Part shown: piece by piece, positions 1 through 8,870 of the stretch
Position numbering within the stretch: position 1 is the first letter of the stretch
Layout: each line of letters opens with the position of its first letter
From: Pirellulales bacterium
GTDB taxonomy: Bacteria; Planctomycetota; Planctomycetia; Pirellulales; Lacipirellulaceae
NCBI GenBank assembly: GCA_022448265.1
Contig: JAKVCC010000011.1
Span: 112,985 to 176,984 of the forward strand
DNA length: 64,000 nt
Reading direction: 5' to 3'
Notes under the pieces: model-generated
What the model was told of the DNA's origin: nothing
The model's database searches: none
Seen by the model: only the letters and a program-made list of their open reading frames with translations
Made by a program: the position numbers and the translations under genes

Positions 1-530
1 TGGTCAGTATGCGGGTCCCACGGGTCACCAACATTGACCGCGTAGCACGTTTTCGCATAGATCACGCCGCCGTGAGCCAAACTCACTAAAGAGTCGACAC
101 TGCGACGTGAAGGACAAATGAATGCAGCAATCGGCTTTTCATTACGTTCGGTCAACAAAGCGTTCTTCTGCGCGATGTCGGTTACGCCAACCCCAATCTG
201 ATGAATGCTCCGCATTTCGATGTACGGCAAGATATTGTAGCACCACCCTCCCGGCTGGCGCTCGGCGGTTCCGCCGGAAGGATCGCCTGTACGGGCGAGT
301 CCCCATCCGCCCGTCGGAAAATGGCCGTGGGCCGCTTCGTGGTTCATAAAGCCCAGCGCCATCTGTTTTAGATTATTGATGCAATGAGTGCGCCGGGCAG
401 CCTCACGAGCAGATTGCACCGCCGGTAACAGCAGCGCCACAAGCACGCCAATAATGGCAATAACCACTAACAACTCGACTAACGTAAAGCCGCGGCATGC
501 CGCCGGCAATTGCCTCTTCCGAACCAACAT
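1..530 (-). CDS. DUF1559 prepilin-type secreted protein (3' end outside window)
   Basis: The reading frame opens at 530 and runs off the left edge after about 176 codons. The N-terminus reads [20 protein letters not shown] followed by a hydrophobic stretch [15 protein letters not shown], the type IV prepilin methylation/cleavage site (G|FTLVE), then [11 protein letters not shown] and NNLKQ, which are the hallmark of the planctomycete DUF1559 family. These proteins are thought to be exported pseudopilin-like surface proteins; the function of individual members is unknown. An in-frame upstream ATG at 581 also exists, but the start at 530 places the positively charged leader at the usual length and has AAGGG about 7 bases upstream. 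Family assignment is strong; role is not known. Confidence 0.85.
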   Translation of the reverse strand, partial: MLVRKRQLPAACRGFTLVELLVVIAIIGVLVALLLPAVQSAREAARRTHCINNLKQMALGFMNHEAAHGHFPTGGWGLARTGDPSGGTAERQPGGWCYNILPYIEMRSIHQIGVGVTDIAQKNALLTERNEKPIAAFICPSRRSVDSLVSLAHGGVIYAKTCYAVNVGDPWDPHTD

Positions 531-734
531 AAAAACCCTTTCAACGAGCGCATCTTTAATCTTTTTGGCAATGCCCAGCATAGCCTTTCGTCTAAGCTTA
601 CTAGTCTAGCCCGTATCTCGCCATACATCAAAAACAATTGCAATGAGAAAAACCAGCACTCTCCATCTTTCTTTATCCTGGTGCTTGATCATTGAGTGGA
701 GTTAACACCCCGTCGCGAAATATTGGCACCGTGA

Positions 735-1046
735 AACCCGTCTCCAAAAAATCGCACACCTACAAACACAGGGATAAATGCAGGCCATTTTGATGTCGAG
801 CGCATTCCCATCATCTGGCATCAACATCCTGAAGCGGAGCTTGCCTGGACCGACAACTCCGGCCGGCTTGATTGCTTGGAGCCCGCCCAGTTGCTGAGTT
901 ACAACCCGTGTTGCATTTGATTGACCGCGCGGGCGCCAGCATGCTCAATGATCTAGCAATTTTCAATTGCGCCCTTTCCGCAAATCAAACAAAGTCTCTC
1001 CACAGTAAAGCAGCAAACTACAAGGGGAGGTCCCCTTGTAGTTTGA
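735..1046 (+). pseudogene. Possible decayed 3' end of a LamG/concanavalin-like domain gene
   Basis: No intact gene lies between 582 and 1014. On the plus strand, one frame from about 872 reads MLNDLAIFNCALSANQTKSL at 941-1000, which closely resembles the C-terminal strand and helix of LamG-type domains (pattern: D-D-L-A-I-F-N-R-A-L-S, then E-I-K-x-L-Y). A second frame (about 735-918) is also open and protein-like (HFDVERIPIIWHQHPEAELA) but is offset from it, so a frameshift would be needed to join them. I read this as a gene remnant; it could be chance similarity. Confidence 0.25.
1015..1044. terminator. Perfect 14-bp inverted repeat across the pfkB-family stop codon
   Basis: Arms aaactacaagggga (1015-1028) and tccccttgtagttt (1031-1044) are perfectly complementary with only GG between them. 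The last codons and the TAG of the minus-strand sugar kinase (1018-1020) lie inside one arm. There is no strong T-run on either side, so it is a hairpin candidate for termination or mRNA 3' protection, not a textbook intrinsic terminator. Confidence 0.45.
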
Positions 1047-1926
1047 GTGGTATCGCGGGAGTTGCGCCCGGCTGCGAACAAACGTAGGCGGCTACCCGGC
1101 TCGCCCAGGCGTGCATAACTTCTATCGGCAGTCCGCGACACATTGCTACAGCGAGCGTCGCGGCAAACGCATCACCGGCTCCTACCGTATCGACCACGGC
1201 AACGGGAGTGCCGGCCATTTCGCTTACCATGCCCTCGCCGTTTACTAAGAGCGATCCGTTTGCTCCACGCGTCAACGCAGCCAATCGCAACGAATAGCGA
1301 TCCACCAATTGACGCAGGATAGACGTGTCGGAACCAGTGAATTGCAAGAGCGAAGCAATAACTGGCAACTCCGTCTCATTGCACTTTAAGATGTCTGCCC
1401 ACCTCAGCGAATCCAGAACAAGTGAATCAGTCCAGAAGGGGGGCCGCAGATTGACATCTAAAACTCGCAGACTGCCGGGACGCATTGACCGAACGAACTG
1501 CTCGACCACTGATTGAGCACCCGCACTGCGCTGGCCCAGCGTCCCGTAGCAAACTACATCCGCACACCGCGCATGCTGCAGGAGGTCTTCGGACCAGACA
1601 AGGTGGTCCCACGCCGCATCGGCAGAAATTTCGTAGCTGGGATGTCCGCTGTCGTCCAGCTGCACCACGACCTGGCCCGTTGGTGCGTCACACTGCGTAA
1701 CGCACGAGGGGTCGACGCCACGCTCCTTTAGCGCGCGCAGTGCCCGCCTCCCAAGATCGTCACGACCGACAGCGCTGACCACGCTGATTCGAACGGATTC
1801 CGAGGCAAGCCCGGCCACGCTACACGCAAAGTTGGCCGGAGCACCGCCAAAGCGAGCTCCATCGGGGAACATATCCCAAAGGACCTCGCCGATTCCTACT
1901 ACCAGTGGCTGAGGACTACTAGGCAT
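1018..1926 (-). CDS. PfkB-family carbohydrate kinase (fructokinase-like)
   Basis: 302 residues, the normal length for a ribokinase/PfkB-fold sugar kinase. It begins VVGIGEVLWDMFP, has the substrate-side FGGAPANFA motif near residue 26, an internal DVNLRPPFW, an ATP-site segment CNETEL, and the C-terminal PfkB signature DTVGAGDAFAA (about residue 245) that holds the catalytic Asp and the anion hole. The opening VGIGEVLWD and G-G-A-P-A-N-F-A favour fructokinase over adenosine kinase or ribokinase, but the sugar cannot be fixed from sequence alone. It stands alone: the next minus-strand gene upstream ends 180 bases away, and the gene's own end is buried in a long palindrome. Cytosolic, ATP-dependent phosphorylation of a hexose is the expected reaction. 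Confidence 0.85.
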   Translation of the reverse strand: MPSSPQPLVVGIGEVLWDMFPDGARFGGAPANFACSVAGLASESVRISVVSAVGRDDLGRRALRALKERGVDPSCVTQCDAPTGQVVVQLDDSGHPSYEISADAAWDHLVWSEDLLQHARCADVVCYGTLGQRSAGAQSVVEQFVRSMRPGSLRVLDVNLRPPFWTDSLVLDSLRWADILKCNETELPVIASLLQFTGSDTSILRQLVDRYSLRLAALTRGANGSLLVNGEGMVSEMAGTPVAVVDTVGAGDAFAATLAVAMCRGLPIEVMHAWASRVAAYVCSQPGATPAIPLKLQGDLPL

Positions 1927-2100
1927 ATCTTTCTTGTCGACTCACACCGAACCGAACCAATTAATCCACACGCTAGGTTTCCTACGAGTCGCAGAAGTCA
2001 CTGACGCAGGCACTCCCTCTTAACGCCGAGCGCGGCGCCACAGAAATCGCTTTGGGGCAGTTCGTTCTGAATCGCCGGCGCATTTGCCCCACCGCGTCTA

Positions 2101-2120
2101 CCAAGACTAAGTTGTCTCGG
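2101..2120 (-). terminator. Hairpin over the desaturase stop codon
   Basis: ccaagac (2101-2107) and gtctcgg (2114-2120) pair over 7 positions with one G-U in RNA, loop of 6. The TAG stop of the desaturase (2107-2109) sits at the base of the loop. Weak as a terminator because no T-run follows; noted because two other genes here show the same arrangement. Confidence 0.25.
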
Positions 2121-3147
2121 CTTCCGTCCACACCTTGGGACGCACGACATTTTTCACCAGGCCCAGTTTTTCCAGCAGGCAAATCGTCAGCCAGGTAACG
2201 TCGAACTCCCACCACTTGTGGCCATGCGCAGCGGCCCGCTGATCGGCGTGGTGGTTATTGTGCCATCCCTCACCATTGCTGCACAAGCCGACCAACACGT
2301 TATTGCGGCTGTTGTCGTCTGTTTCATAGTTTCGATATCCCCAGACATGGGTCACCGAGTTGACACTCCAAGTGATGTGCCAGGTAAACACTGTCCGTAC
2401 AAAAACTCCCCATACCAAGAGGCTCGCACCAAACTGAACGCCCGCCATCGCCGACCCCCACACGGGCCACCCAATGACAAAGCCCGCCAGAAAGAAAACC
2501 AACATCGAGGCAGCGTAGATTTTGATCCAGTTTTCGTTTCGTTCTAGCCGCAGGTAGAATGGGTCACGGAGAATATCTCGCGTGAATCGCTGGTAATCAT
2601 GCACATTTTTGAATTCGCGATTATGAAACATCAACCAGCCGCAGTGGCCCCAGATAAAATTCACCAGCGGGCTGTGGGGATCGGGCCGCTCGTCGGAATG
2701 CTTGTGATGAATGCGGTGCATAGCCACCCAGCAAGCCGGTGTATCTTGCATGGTGCAAACACCCAGCATCGCGAGCGAATGCTCCAGCCACTTGGAACAT
2801 GTCAGACCCTGGTGGGTAAGCAGACGGTGGTAACAGAGGTTGATCCCCAGCGTTCCAAAGATGTACAGCCCCAAAACGGCGAGTACGACACCCGTCCAAC
2901 TGAACAACCACGGAAAAAATGCCAGACATGCCAGCAAGTGCACGGCAGGAATACCGACCGCATAACGCCAACGAACGCGCCAAGGATCTACCGTCGTCTC
3001 CGGCCACGACAATTGCCTATCCGCAGGGGTGCCCCTTTCCGCGAGATTCTCAGCCGCATCGCCGCCCGGCACTCCCATCTGGGCAGCATCTGCGGAGATC
3101 GTATCAGAAGGGACGGTTTTTTCTGGAGGCACAAGGTCGGTTGCCAT
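2107..3147 (-). CDS. Membrane fatty-acid (acyl-CoA delta-9 type) desaturase
   Basis: 346 residues. The three histidine boxes of the di-iron membrane desaturase family are visible: HRLLTH (about 107), HRIHHKHSD (about 144) and HNNHH (about 296), with THVWG between the last two. Hydrophobic segments AVHLLACLAFFPWLF and VLAVLGLYIFG precede box 1, and two more (ASMLVFFLAGFVIGW and AGVQFGASLLVWGVF) lie between boxes 2 and 3, matching the four-TM topology of stearoyl-CoA desaturases. It would introduce a cis double bond into a fatty acyl chain at the membrane, using electrons from an undetermined donor. About 45 residues of charged N-terminal leader precede the core. No partner redox gene is adjacent. 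Assignment is strong; regioselectivity is inferred from family only. Confidence 0.9.
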   Translation of the reverse strand: MATDLVPPEKTVPSDTISADAAQMGVPGGDAAENLAERGTPADRQLSWPETTVDPWRVRWRYAVGIPAVHLLACLAFFPWLFSWTGVVLAVLGLYIFGTLGINLCYHRLLTHQGLTCSKWLEHSLAMLGVCTMQDTPACWVAMHRIHHKHSDERPDPHSPLVNFIWGHCGWLMFHNREFKNVHDYQRFTRDILRDPFYLRLERNENWIKIYAASMLVFFLAGFVIGWPVWGSAMAGVQFGASLLVWGVFVRTVFTWHITWSVNSVTHVWGYRNYETDDNSRNNVLVGLCSNGEGWHNNHHADQRAAAHGHKWWEFDVTWLTICLLEKLGLVKNVVRPKVWTEAETT

Positions 3148-3736
3148 TGAAATTGTCTTCCACTACACGCGTATGGGCTTAGCAACCAGTAGCAGTGCAT
3201 CCTTCGCGGCCGAGAGCCTTACATCGCTACCTGCATAAGCGGTTCCACAGTATACTAAACACTTAGCGCGATCCAAGAGCAGCCATCAACTACCGTTGGG
3301 CAATTTGTCAAATTTCTTGGGCCGCCGTGCCCCGATGCCGCTCTTGCAGAGATCGGATGTGCTTGTACGGCATGGGGAGGGGCCAGCTTTGGCTTTGACG
3401 GCCGTGTAGCCCTACTGCGTGCTAGCAGCCTGCTGTGCAATCCGGCCAGTTTTAGAGAATTTTCCGCAGAGGCACACCTCTGCGGCATACGTCGGCTCCA
3501 AGGCCCCAGCAGCCGGCTGCTCACTGCCAACTCGTCCTGACCGTCGAGTACGCCGTGCAAAGTACGCTCGTAGTAACTGCCCACCCGAAGCGGCTCACCG
3601 GGCATAATAAACTTGTGCGCGAAACCAAAAATCGAGTCGCGTTCGGCCGCGGCGGCTTGCGCCGCGCACAAACAACACCGAGATAAACTTTCAAGCAACC
3701 AGCAGTCGTCTGACATGCGCCACCGGATACTGCGGC
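3148..3736. other. About 590 bases without a supported gene; contains a strong hairpin
   Basis: The only sizeable open frame (3255-3716, minus, 153 codons) shows no recognisable domain and has poor protein-like composition, so I do not call it. A perfect 8-bp hairpin with a 6-base loop is present at 3464-3485 (ccgcagag / ctctgcgg), without a T-run on either side. I looked for tRNA, RNase P, SRP and tmRNA landmarks and saw none. Confidence 0.3.
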
Positions 3737-4342
3737 TTAGCTTGCCGGCGGAATCTGTGGGTATCCTTTTTTTAGGTTTACTGGACGTATGGGAGGAAGT
3801 TCAGCTGCTAGACGGGAGAACATTGGGTCGACATATTCGGTGTTACTGAGATGGTCAAGTTTGTCGTTTGGCGGCAGAGCAGACTTGAGTAGCACGAGTT
3901 CCGTAGCGCCGAGCACAATGGCGAGCCGGCCCGCGATGGAGTCACTGCTCACCTCCCAAGTGGCGGGCAGCCTAGTACCCGGTAGGTGCGATTCGCTTTC
4001 GCGCATCCAGGGCCCAACGCCGAAAATCGTACAAGATCGATCTCCCACGCGCTGGCAAAGCAGACGGTCGTCCTCGATCAGTGGAATCTCCGGCATCCGG
4101 TCGTGAAGGAGGTGAGCGGTCACCGTCATTAAATCGATGCACATCCAGTGCGCCGAGGCTTCTCTGATCGGTCGCTGCTGATGCCATTGGCGCATCTGAT
4201 CGGCGAGGGGGCCACCGCCTGCAATGAGAATATGGTGGGCGGCGGACTGCGCTGCCAGCCAGTGGCGTATGCGATCTGCAAGGTCCGGCAAGTCCAACAG
4301 ACTCCCGCCGACTTTGACAACGCGAATCGGAGTTTGGCTCAT
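3737..4342 (-). CDS. Amino-acid-kinase-fold protein, MfnE-like (methanofuran pathway)
   Basis: 201 residues. It opens RVVKVGGSLLD, the nucleotide-binding start of the amino acid kinase (aspartate/uridylate kinase) fold, with a second glycine loop ILIAGGGPLAD near residue 40 and SDSIAGRLA followed by ELVLLKS near residue 135-150. In methanogens MfnE, a member of this fold, phosphorylates (aminomethyl)furanmethanol phosphate during methanofuran synthesis; related proteins occur in bacteria with H4MPT-linked C1 transfer. The start overlaps the stop of the upstream gene by 4 bases (ATGA at 4339-4342), implying translational coupling with the MfnF-like gene. Function is inferred from fold plus neighbours; an unrelated small-molecule kinase role cannot be excluded by sequence alone. 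Confidence 0.7.
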   Translation of the reverse strand: MSQTPIRVVKVGGSLLDLPDLADRIRHWLAAQSAAHHILIAGGGPLADQMRQWHQQRPIREASAHWMCIDLMTVTAHLLHDRMPEIPLIEDDRLLCQRVGDRSCTIFGVGPWMRESESHLPGTRLPATWEVSSDSIAGRLAIVLGATELVLLKSALPPNDKLDHLSNTEYVDPMFSRLAAELPPIRPVNLKKGYPQIPPAS

Positions 4343-5358
4343 AGTATTGCGCCTTCTTCAGCCAGCACTGCCAAGGCATAGGCGCATGCCGCCTGACTGA
4401 TCTCCAAGCCCAGCTCATCCGACAACCATACCCTGCGGCCCGAAAAACCTTCAAGTGCCAAGAGACGCCTAAGAACAAACTCGCCCTGTCCGCTAATCAC
4501 AATCGTTTGCGGCGCACTTTCCATACGCTTCGTTACCTTTTGAATTGCACTATGCAATAGCTGGAGCTGAGCGTCGCAAACCGCCTGGGCTGCCATCTCG
4601 GCATCGGCCCACGAAAACATTGTTGTATCAGCGCAGATCGACCGCGCCAGCCGCGCGTGGGAAAAGGCCTTGGTCCGCGGCCGGCCATCAGCAGTCTCGC
4701 CATTCTGGATGGACTCCGCAATGTCGCCCAACACTAGGTATGCGTCTGCCGTAGTCGCAAACATCTCCTGCGCGACCCGACAGGGCTTGCCGCGCCAGGG
4801 GAGGTGCCCCACAACCGCACACACCGGACTTCGCGTGACCCCCGTATACACCAACTCGCTACCGGCCAATCGCTCAGGATCGGTTCGGCCGCGCGCAGCG
4901 GCAACGCCGTTTTCTATGGGAATGATATCGCAAGTCGTCGAGCCCAGGTCCACCAGAAGTCCGGCTCGGGCCTGGCAGTATCGCGCGGCAAATCCGGCCA
5001 ACGCATGCCAATTGCTGGCGGCAACCAGAAGCGGCTTGGCCCGCGCCTCGGCCGTGGAAACGAGCCGTCCATCCGTGGCGTAGACGCCTACCTCCCTTGG
5101 CCCCGCCGCCTGCTCGACAGCGGCCACTAACACATCAACACCCTCGGCTTTAGTCGCAAAACAGTCAGCCAGCTCGCCGGTCATCGTTAGCGCGAGACGA
5201 TCGGCAGCAGGCGCGTGCGCCAGCATATCGCTCAGGGTCGTCGCCAACTCCGTGTGGCGTTGCCACAGGCAGAATGACTGTGATCTGGCGAAGCCCTCGC
5301 TACTAGCAATTTTTAGATTTGCGCCACCGATGTCCAGTGCCAGAAAACTCATGGTCAA
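4339..5358 (-). CDS. Hydantoinase/oxoprolinase-type protein, MfnF-like (H4MPT-linked C1 pathway)
   Basis: 339 residues in the ASKHA-like fold: FLALDIGGANLKIA at the start is the phosphate-1 loop, LVDLGSTTCDIIPI near residue 138 is the second phosphate loop, and VVISGQGEFVLRR near 290 is the C-terminal glycine motif. GRTDPERLAGSELVYTGVTR is characteristic of the family annotated as probable H4MPT-linked C1 transfer pathway protein; the archaeal homologue MfnF condenses the furan with gamma-glutamyltyramine in methanofuran synthesis. The gene overlaps both neighbours by 4 bases (5355-5358 and 4339-4342), so the three are probably one translational unit. The identity as this family is well supported; the precise bacterial product (methanofuran or a methylofuran variant) is inference. 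Confidence 0.8.
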   Translation of the reverse strand: MTMSFLALDIGGANLKIASSEGFARSQSFCLWQRHTELATTLSDMLAHAPAADRLALTMTGELADCFATKAEGVDVLVAAVEQAAGPREVGVYATDGRLVSTAEARAKPLLVAASNWHALAGFAARYCQARAGLLVDLGSTTCDIIPIENGVAAARGRTDPERLAGSELVYTGVTRSPVCAVVGHLPWRGKPCRVAQEMFATTADAYLVLGDIAESIQNGETADGRPRTKAFSHARLARSICADTTMFSWADAEMAAQAVCDAQLQLLHSAIQKVTKRMESAPQTIVISGQGEFVLRRLLALEGFSGRRVWLSDELGLEISQAACAYALAVLAEEGAIL

Positions 5359-6377
5359 CTCGCCTGCTCCCGAAGTGAACCATCTGCCAGAAATTCCAAA
5401 GGTTCCATCCGGAATCGAGGACGGACAACCTGTCCAGCGGCATTGGCCAGCAGCGCCGCAGCTAGGTTTTGGTCGGTGGCTGCCCGCAGACCAACATAAG
5501 AAGTCGTCATGCGCGGGTTTACTTCCAGAAAAAAATCTTCTGAACCGTCAGCCGATTTTCCCAGAATCATATCGACTCCTACATAGGCCCTCGCGCCAAC
5601 CACAGCTTCCAACACGCGATCGGCAAGCGCAGTCGCGCGGCGCGCGAGCGCGTCTTCCAGCAAAAGCGAACCACCCAAGTAGGTAAATCGCCCATCGTTG
5701 CTCTGGTGCTGTCGGCAGGCCGCCAACGGCACCCGGTGATCGGCCCCGCAAAGAAAAGCCACGCTAACTGGCGTGCCCACGCAGTACTGCTCGAGCCGCC
5801 GCGGCCAAGGGTAAGGGGGAGGCTCGTCCCTAGCGCTGGCGATCAGCAGCGTATGTTGGGAACCAGCTCCTACGACCGGCTTCAAGACGGCCGGGTACTC
5901 AAAATCTGCAGGCAAGCGCTCTTCGTCGGCCTCCAAGACCGTCGCTCGGGGAGTGCGGATACCTGCGTCGTGGCAGGACCTAGCCATAAGGTTCTTGTCT
6001 GCCGCGAGCGCGACAAAGTCTGCGGCAGGAGCCAACACGTTTGCCCCCGCCTCGCGCGCCAACGCATGTGTCTCACCGAGGATGTTGTCGAACTCCGGAG
6101 CAATAATTAATGTGTGGTCTGCTGCTGCTGCCTCTTCTGTTAGCACGTCGCGCCGATGTGCCGAGCTGTGCACTTCGATCACCTCACAGCCGGGAAGCGA
6201 AAGTTGGTCAAGCCGCATGTCCTTAAGCACACTCACGCGACAACCATCGATGGCAGAAAAATCTTCCGCCAGCGCCGCAAGCATTGCCGACCCTTCAGCA
6301 AGCAGGGTCGGAGGAAGAGTCCCCGCCTCCTCAACTAATCCGCCGCCAGTAATCCACTCGTAGAGAAAGAGGTGCAT
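5355..6377 (-). CDS. ATP-grasp ligase, MfnD-like (tyramine-glutamate ligase family)
   Basis: 340 residues from the ATG at 6377; an alternative start at 6410 adds 11 residues but the family typically begins MHLFLYEWITGGG as here. An ATP-grasp core is visible: ADKNLMARSCHDAGIRTP (lid entry), YPAVLKPVVGAGSQHT (ATP-binding lysine and glycine loop, about residue 165) and the metal-binding FFLEVNPRMTTSY near 290. MfnD of methanogens ligates glutamate to tyramine to start the methanofuran side chain, and this architecture and the EWITGGG start fit that family. The gene sits 84 bases after sufT on the same strand and overlaps the MfnF-like gene by 4 bases. A general ATP-grasp amide ligase is the fallback interpretation. 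Confidence 0.72.
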   Translation of the reverse strand: MHLFLYEWITGGGLVEEAGTLPPTLLAEGSAMLAALAEDFSAIDGCRVSVLKDMRLDQLSLPGCEVIEVHSSAHRRDVLTEEAAAADHTLIIAPEFDNILGETHALAREAGANVLAPAADFVALAADKNLMARSCHDAGIRTPRATVLEADEERLPADFEYPAVLKPVVGAGSQHTLLIASARDEPPPYPWPRRLEQYCVGTPVSVAFLCGADHRVPLAACRQHQSNDGRFTYLGGSLLLEDALARRATALADRVLEAVVGARAYVGVDMILGKSADGSEDFFLEVNPRMTTSYVGLRAATDQNLAAALLANAAGQVVRPRFRMEPLEFLADGSLREQAS

Positions 6378-6461
6378 AGAGAAAAGCGAGTTACGAGGCG
6401 CGAGACTCATGGCGCATCTTTTTGGGCGCGAGCCTCAACGCGCAACAGGCCACACGCGCAA

Positions 6462-6779
6462 CTAAAATATCCCTAGTTGGTCCCGGGCGTCTTCGGACAT
6501 GCGGTCGGGGGTCCAGGGGGGGGTCATGACAAGCTTAATGTCGACTTCGCCCACATCCTCCAACCGGCTCACAAATTCTTTTGATTGTCCCAGCAACTGG
6601 GGGCCAGCGGGACAAGCCGGGCTGGTCATTGTCATTTCGACGTCGACATTGGATTTGCCGCCTTCAGTCTCTGCTATTTTGATTTCATAAATCAGACCCA
6701 GGTCGACAATATTGACGAACAGCTCGGGATCAATCACCTGCTTGAGCGCTTCGCGCACAGTGTCTTCGGCAATAGGCAT
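6462..6779 (-). CDS. sufT: SufT-like MIP18/DUF59 Fe-S assembly factor
   Basis: 105 residues. I chose the ATG at 6779 because AAAGGTGAG lies just upstream; an ATG 18 bases earlier adds only MRKVSP. The DUF59 landmarks are all present: VIDPELFVNIVDLGLIY (about residues 15-31), the TMTSPACPAGP segment with the conserved reactive cysteine, and PPWTPDRMSEDAR near the end. Proteins of this family act as Fe-S cluster maturation factors (SufT in bacteria, MIP18/CIA2 in eukaryotes). The gene is the last of the Fe-S block, 60 bases after the Rieske gene and directly before the MfnD-like gene, in keeping with its usual place at the tail of suf operons. Confidence 0.88.
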   Translation of the reverse strand: MPIAEDTVREALKQVIDPELFVNIVDLGLIYEIKIAETEGGKSNVDVEMTMTSPACPAGPQLLGQSKEFVSRLEDVGEVDIKLVMTPPWTPDRMSEDARDQLGIF

Positions 6780-6839
6780 GGGACTCACCTTTCTCAATGG
6801 GCGCTTGGCTCAATCGGAGCAGCCGCGCCCCTCACAAAA

Positions 6840-7163
6840 TTAGCCATCAACCAGGCGGACAAAAACTTGATCGCCCTCAATCTTGACTTCATGGGAGATG
6901 GTAGCTTGGGTCGCAGGCATGGTAACAGCCACGCCCGTTTTGATATCAAACTTAGCCCCATGACGTGGGCACGCAATCGAGCCTTCCTCGGCATCCACGG
7001 GTCCATTACTAAGCGGACCTCCGTCGTGCGTACACACGTCGTCCAAAGCATAAAAGTGCCCTGCGGCGCGGATCAAAACTATGAGGCGATCTTCAACCTC
7101 GACCAGGAGCGAACCCGAATCGGGAATGTCGGAAGTGTTGGCAACGACAACGAAAACAGCCAT
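6840..7163 (-). CDS. Small Rieske [2Fe-2S] ferredoxin
   Basis: 107 residues, essentially a stand-alone Rieske domain. The two ligand motifs are CTHDGGPLSNG (Cys and His at about 43-45) and CPRHGAKFD (about 64), the standard C-x-H and C-x-x-H pair. The composition resembles the NirD/HcaC/biphenyl ferredoxin type with no membrane segment, so it should be a cytosolic electron carrier. Placement between sufD and sufT is common in several bacterial suf operons, where it is presumed to supply or receive electrons during cluster assembly; its real partner here is unknown. Confidence 0.9.
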   Translation of the reverse strand: MAVFVVVANTSDIPDSGSLLVEVEDRLIVLIRAAGHFYALDDVCTHDGGPLSNGPVDAEEGSIACPRHGAKFDIKTGVAVTMPATQATISHEVKIEGDQVFVRLVDG

Positions 7164-7448
7164 GGGTGAACCAATTGAGGGAACCAGGTTTATTCACGCG
7201 TCTTGCAGGCAATCGTGCTTCAAGCCAAACGACAAACTCCAGTAATACGATCCCGCAGCTTAGCAAGATCCGCAGCAAGGCTTCGCCAGCAACGGACCAT
7301 CGCCAACTAAATCGACTAGGCACCACCGAATCAGGGCGACTCCCGCAACACCGACTCAAATTGGATTCCGCAATCCGCCCGCCTCAACACCTATTCTACG
7401 ACAAGACGCCGACCGAAAAAGGATTGATGCTCACTACACACCTTTTCC

Positions 7449-8759
7449 CTAGAGATCCCGAACTCGCTGCCCGATCGCTTCTCCAAGTGCTTCGCGCACG
7501 CTCTCAATGGTAATGCGGTCGAACACCTGCTGGAAGAAGCCGTTTACGATCATTCGCACGGCCTCTTGGCGGGTGTAACCGCGCGTCATTGCATAAAAAA
7601 GTTGGGCATCGTCAACACGCCCCGATGTACTACCGTGCGTGCAACGGACGTCGTCGGCTTCGATCTCGAGGCCAGGAATCGAATCCGCGCGGGCCGAGGC
7701 AGTCAACATCAGATTGTCGTTGCGCTGATAGGCATTGGTGCGTTGGGCTACATTATCAACCTTGATCATTCCCCGCCAAACGCTGCGTGAATGATCTTGG
7801 AGTGCACCCTTATAAAGCAAATCACTCTGACAAAAAGGAGCCATGTGGTGCTGATGGGTGTTGTAGCACAGATGCTGCTTGCCCTGGCTAAATATGACGC
7901 CATTCACCTGAGCCTCGGCATCCTGACCTGTCAGTGCAACATGCTGGTTGACCTTGGCCAAACGACTGCCCAACGCGCCGATCGTCCATTGCAGGTTGGC
8001 CTTCTCACCGACGTGCCCCATCTGCTGGGCGAAATGCCACACTTGACTTCCCCAGTTCTGCAAATTGACATAACGCAGGCGTGCACCTTTTTCAGCAATC
8101 AGTTCAATCGAACCGCAATGGAGCCCCCCATCGCCCACAGCACTACTGGCCGTTTCGGCCATAAACGTCGCCTCAGCACCCTCTTCCAGGATCACAAGGG
8201 TCTTGCCCAAATCGATGCCGCCGTCGGTCATGACCGAAAGGCTGTGCAGCGGCTGATCTACTTGTACACCCCGTGGCACGAGCAGCAGCGTGCCGCCACT
8301 CCAAAAAGCGGCGTTTAAGGCAGAAAATTTGTCTTGGTCGGTGCGGATCAATTGCCGCTCAAAGTAGGGCCGAATGCGATTGGCATGGGACTCAACCAAA
8401 GCGTCCAGACTGCCAAAGAGCACTCCTTGCTTGGCCCATTTTTCTGCCAGTCCTCCTTCCACTGGCTGACTGTTCACCGAAACGCTACGCCCGGCCAATT
8501 CCACACCGGCAGCCAACAGAGCTTCGGGAGCCGCGCTGTCCGACGGCGAATTGGCGGTAAGTGCGTAACGGTCGAGCTTCAGCAGCCGGATATCCGTGCG
8601 CATCCACTCCTCCTCGCTACGGGTCGGGAGGTCCAGGCCGGAGAATGTATCGAACGCGGAAGATCGCATATCTACGAGCCAGTCAGGCTCATCTCGCGCA
8701 GCCATAAATGCAGCAAAGGCTTCGGCTGTAAATCCGGTGTTCACTAAGGTCGCACTCAT
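7449..8759 (-). CDS. sufD: Fe-S cluster scaffold subunit SufD
   Basis: 436 residues, normal for SufD. The beta-helix SufB/SufD core is recognisable through LNAAFWSGGTLLLVPRGVQV (about 155), the repetitive beta strands around 200-330, and the C-terminal helical tail with DDVRCTHGSTSGRVDDAQLFYAMTRG, which carries the conserved His used at the SufB-SufD interface. The N-terminal region LPTRSEEEWMRTD is also family typical. SufD forms the SufBC2D scaffold with the two genes upstream. It follows sufB after 111 bases and is followed by the Rieske gene after 285 bases. Confidence 0.95.
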   Translation of the reverse strand: MSATLVNTGFTAEAFAAFMAARDEPDWLVDMRSSAFDTFSGLDLPTRSEEEWMRTDIRLLKLDRYALTANSPSDSAAPEALLAAGVELAGRSVSVNSQPVEGGLAEKWAKQGVLFGSLDALVESHANRIRPYFERQLIRTDQDKFSALNAAFWSGGTLLLVPRGVQVDQPLHSLSVMTDGGIDLGKTLVILEEGAEATFMAETASSAVGDGGLHCGSIELIAEKGARLRYVNLQNWGSQVWHFAQQMGHVGEKANLQWTIGALGSRLAKVNQHVALTGQDAEAQVNGVIFSQGKQHLCYNTHQHHMAPFCQSDLLYKGALQDHSRSVWRGMIKVDNVAQRTNAYQRNDNLMLTASARADSIPGLEIEADDVRCTHGSTSGRVDDAQLFYAMTRGYTRQEAVRMIVNGFFQQVFDRITIESVREALGEAIGQRVRDL

Positions 8760-8870
8760 TACTGGAAGGCTTCTGTTTTTGTGGAACGGAAAGGGGATAT
8801 TTCAGCGGAACGACCCCATCGGGGAGTGCGCGCCCGCAGACAAATAGATTGCGTACTGCTCAGCGAATCG

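Noticed and set aside
3255..3716. 153-codon minus-strand ORF
   Set aside because: No domain, Ala/Arg/Ser-rich composition and no supporting ribosome-binding site; likely a chance frame.
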